Assembly: GCA_965228425.1 (NCBI GenBank)
Contig: OZ245815.1
Span: forward strand, 186,001 to 250,000
Direction: 5' to 3'
Length of the DNA: 64,000 nt
Source of the DNA: JAJFJD01 sp965228425
Lineage (GTDB): Bacteria; Pseudomonadota; Alphaproteobacteria; UBA8366
The position numbers and the translations under genes are program-made. Under the pieces are notes generated by a model. That model ran no database searches, was not told the origin of the DNA, and worked only from the letters and a program-made list of their open reading frames with translations. The first letter of the stretch is position 1, and the number at the start of each line of letters is the position of its first letter. Below are positions 63,301 to 64,000 of the stretch, piece after piece.

Positions 63301-64000
63301 CTACGGCGCCATCCGGCGGATCGTGTCGGTCGTGCTGTGACCGGTCAGGATATCCGCAAGCATGACCTTTCCGCCCCAGGATGTCACCTCTTCCGCGCCG
63401 ACCACCTGTTCGACCGTGTAATCCGCGCCCTTCACCAGAAGATCGGGCCGCAGCGCCTCCAACAGCGCCATCGGTGTTTCCTCCGGAAAGATCACGACCA
63501 TGTCGACGGACGCGAGCGACGCGAGGACCGCCGCCCGGCTGGTTTCCGCCTGGATCGGCCGGTCATCGCCCTTCAGCCCCTTGACCGAAGAATCGCTGTT
63601 AAGCCCGACAACGAGCCGGTCGCAGGCGGCTTTCGCCTGGTTCAAGAGCGAGATATGGCCGGGATGCAGCAGGTCGAAGCAGCCGTTGGTGAAACCGATC
63701 CGCCACCCCTGCCGCCGCCAGGCCTCGGCCCGGTCCTGCATGGCTTCCCGCGTAGCGATCTTCGCTTCGGCGTCCATGAAATTGGACGCATGCAGCGCGG
63801 TTAGAATCTCCGCCGGATGCGCCACCGCCGTCCCGACCTTGCCGACGACCACGCCCGCGCCGACATTGGCAAGCCGCGCCGCCAACGGCAGCGACGCACC
63901 GGCCGCAAGCGCCGCGGCCACGATCGACACCACCGTGTCGCCGGCGCCGGAGACATCGAAAACCTCGCGCGCGCGCGCCGGGAGATGATGGATGCCGTGA
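63301..64000 (-). CDS. hldE: HldE bifunctional heptose kinase/adenylyltransferase (5' partial)
   Basis: The frame runs off the right edge. The edge codes for VFDVSGAGDTVVS, the end of the ribokinase-type heptose-7-phosphate kinase, then the C-terminal nucleotidyltransferase: GFTNGCFDLLHPGHISLLNQAK (HxGH motif) and GLNSDSSVKGLKGDDRPI. The protein makes ADP-heptose for lipopolysaccharide. About 233 residues are visible. Confidence 0.95.
   Translation of the reverse strand, partial: HGIHHLPARAREVFDVSGAGDTVVSIVAAALAAGASLPLAARLANVGAGVVVGKVGTAVAHPAEILTALHASNFMDAEAKIATREAMQDRAEAWRRQGWRIGFTNGCFDLLHPGHISLLNQAKAACDRLVVGLNSDSSVKGLKGDDRPIQAETSRAAVLASLASVDMVVIFPEETPMALLEALRPDLLVKGADYTVEQVVGAEEVTSWGGKVMLADILTGHSTTDTIRRMAP

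Overview
The window is high-GC DNA from an alphaproteobacterium, most likely of Rhodospirillales type. The evidence is the gene order and gene content: aroA-cmk-rpsA-ihfB, pyrF-trpF-trpB-trpA-accD-folC, addB-addA beside tsaE-amgK-murU, the ChvG/ChvI two-component system followed by HPr kinase, RapZ, EIIA(Man), HPr and ahcY, with pckA nearby, plus a FYDLN-acid protein and MmcB. The species cannot be named from this sequence.

The first 15.3 kb (1-15295) is accessory DNA lying against the 3' end of a tRNA-Ala(GGC) gene. From the left edge it holds: the end of a sulfotransferase-GH16 fusion gene; a Rad50/SbcC-like ATPase with a small coupled partner; a Cas4-like/RNase-H-like nuclease of the TM0106 type with an apparently leaderless promoter; and a three-part locus made of a highly structured non-coding stretch (6138-6376), a PD-(D/E)XK nuclease-like protein and a coupled HNH-like protein. 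Next comes a phage-derived block (ParB-type DNA methyltransferase, DUF5681 protein, large terminase) without any capsid or tail gene, then a DUF3489-DUF2924-serine recombinase operon next to the tRNA. I read this as an integrative or prophage-remnant element carrying probable defence genes. The structured RNA plus two nuclease-like genes is the best candidate for an undescribed system.

From 15.3 to 28.1 kb lie core genes on the + strand: aromatic amino acid synthesis (aroA, trpF, trpB, trpA), pyrimidine synthesis (cmk, pyrF), ribosomal protein S1, IHF-beta, LapA, an AGE-type sugar epimerase, accD and folC. Many start codons overlap the preceding stop by four bases, so translational coupling is widespread.

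From 28.1 to 43.6 kb the genes are on the - strand: trxA, the AddAB repair helicase-nuclease, the AmgK-MurU cell-wall recycling pair with tsaE, ahcY with a possible S-adenosylhomocysteine-responsive leader, and the nitrogen-type PTS/ChvGI signalling cluster. From 43.9 to 47.2 kb a Sco-like copper chaperone, a HugZ-like flavin or haem protein and pckA run on the + strand.

From 47.2 to 54.3 kb (- strand) lie a DedA-like membrane protein, a lipoprotein, a three-subunit nitrile hydratase/thiocyanate hydrolase-type enzyme whose beta subunit is split in two, a glutathione transferase, an Ldh-type dehydrogenase and polA. The rest is mixed: VOC protein, NDUFS6-like zinc finger, an ABC ATPase coupled to a lipoprotein hydrolase, tRNA-Arg(CCG), a small zinc-ribbon gene in an AT-richer patch, a periplasmic metallo-beta-lactamase-fold hydrolase, small envelope proteins, an XRE regulator, a TlpA-like thioredoxin, mmcB, a membrane J-domain protein, and hldE running off the right edge.
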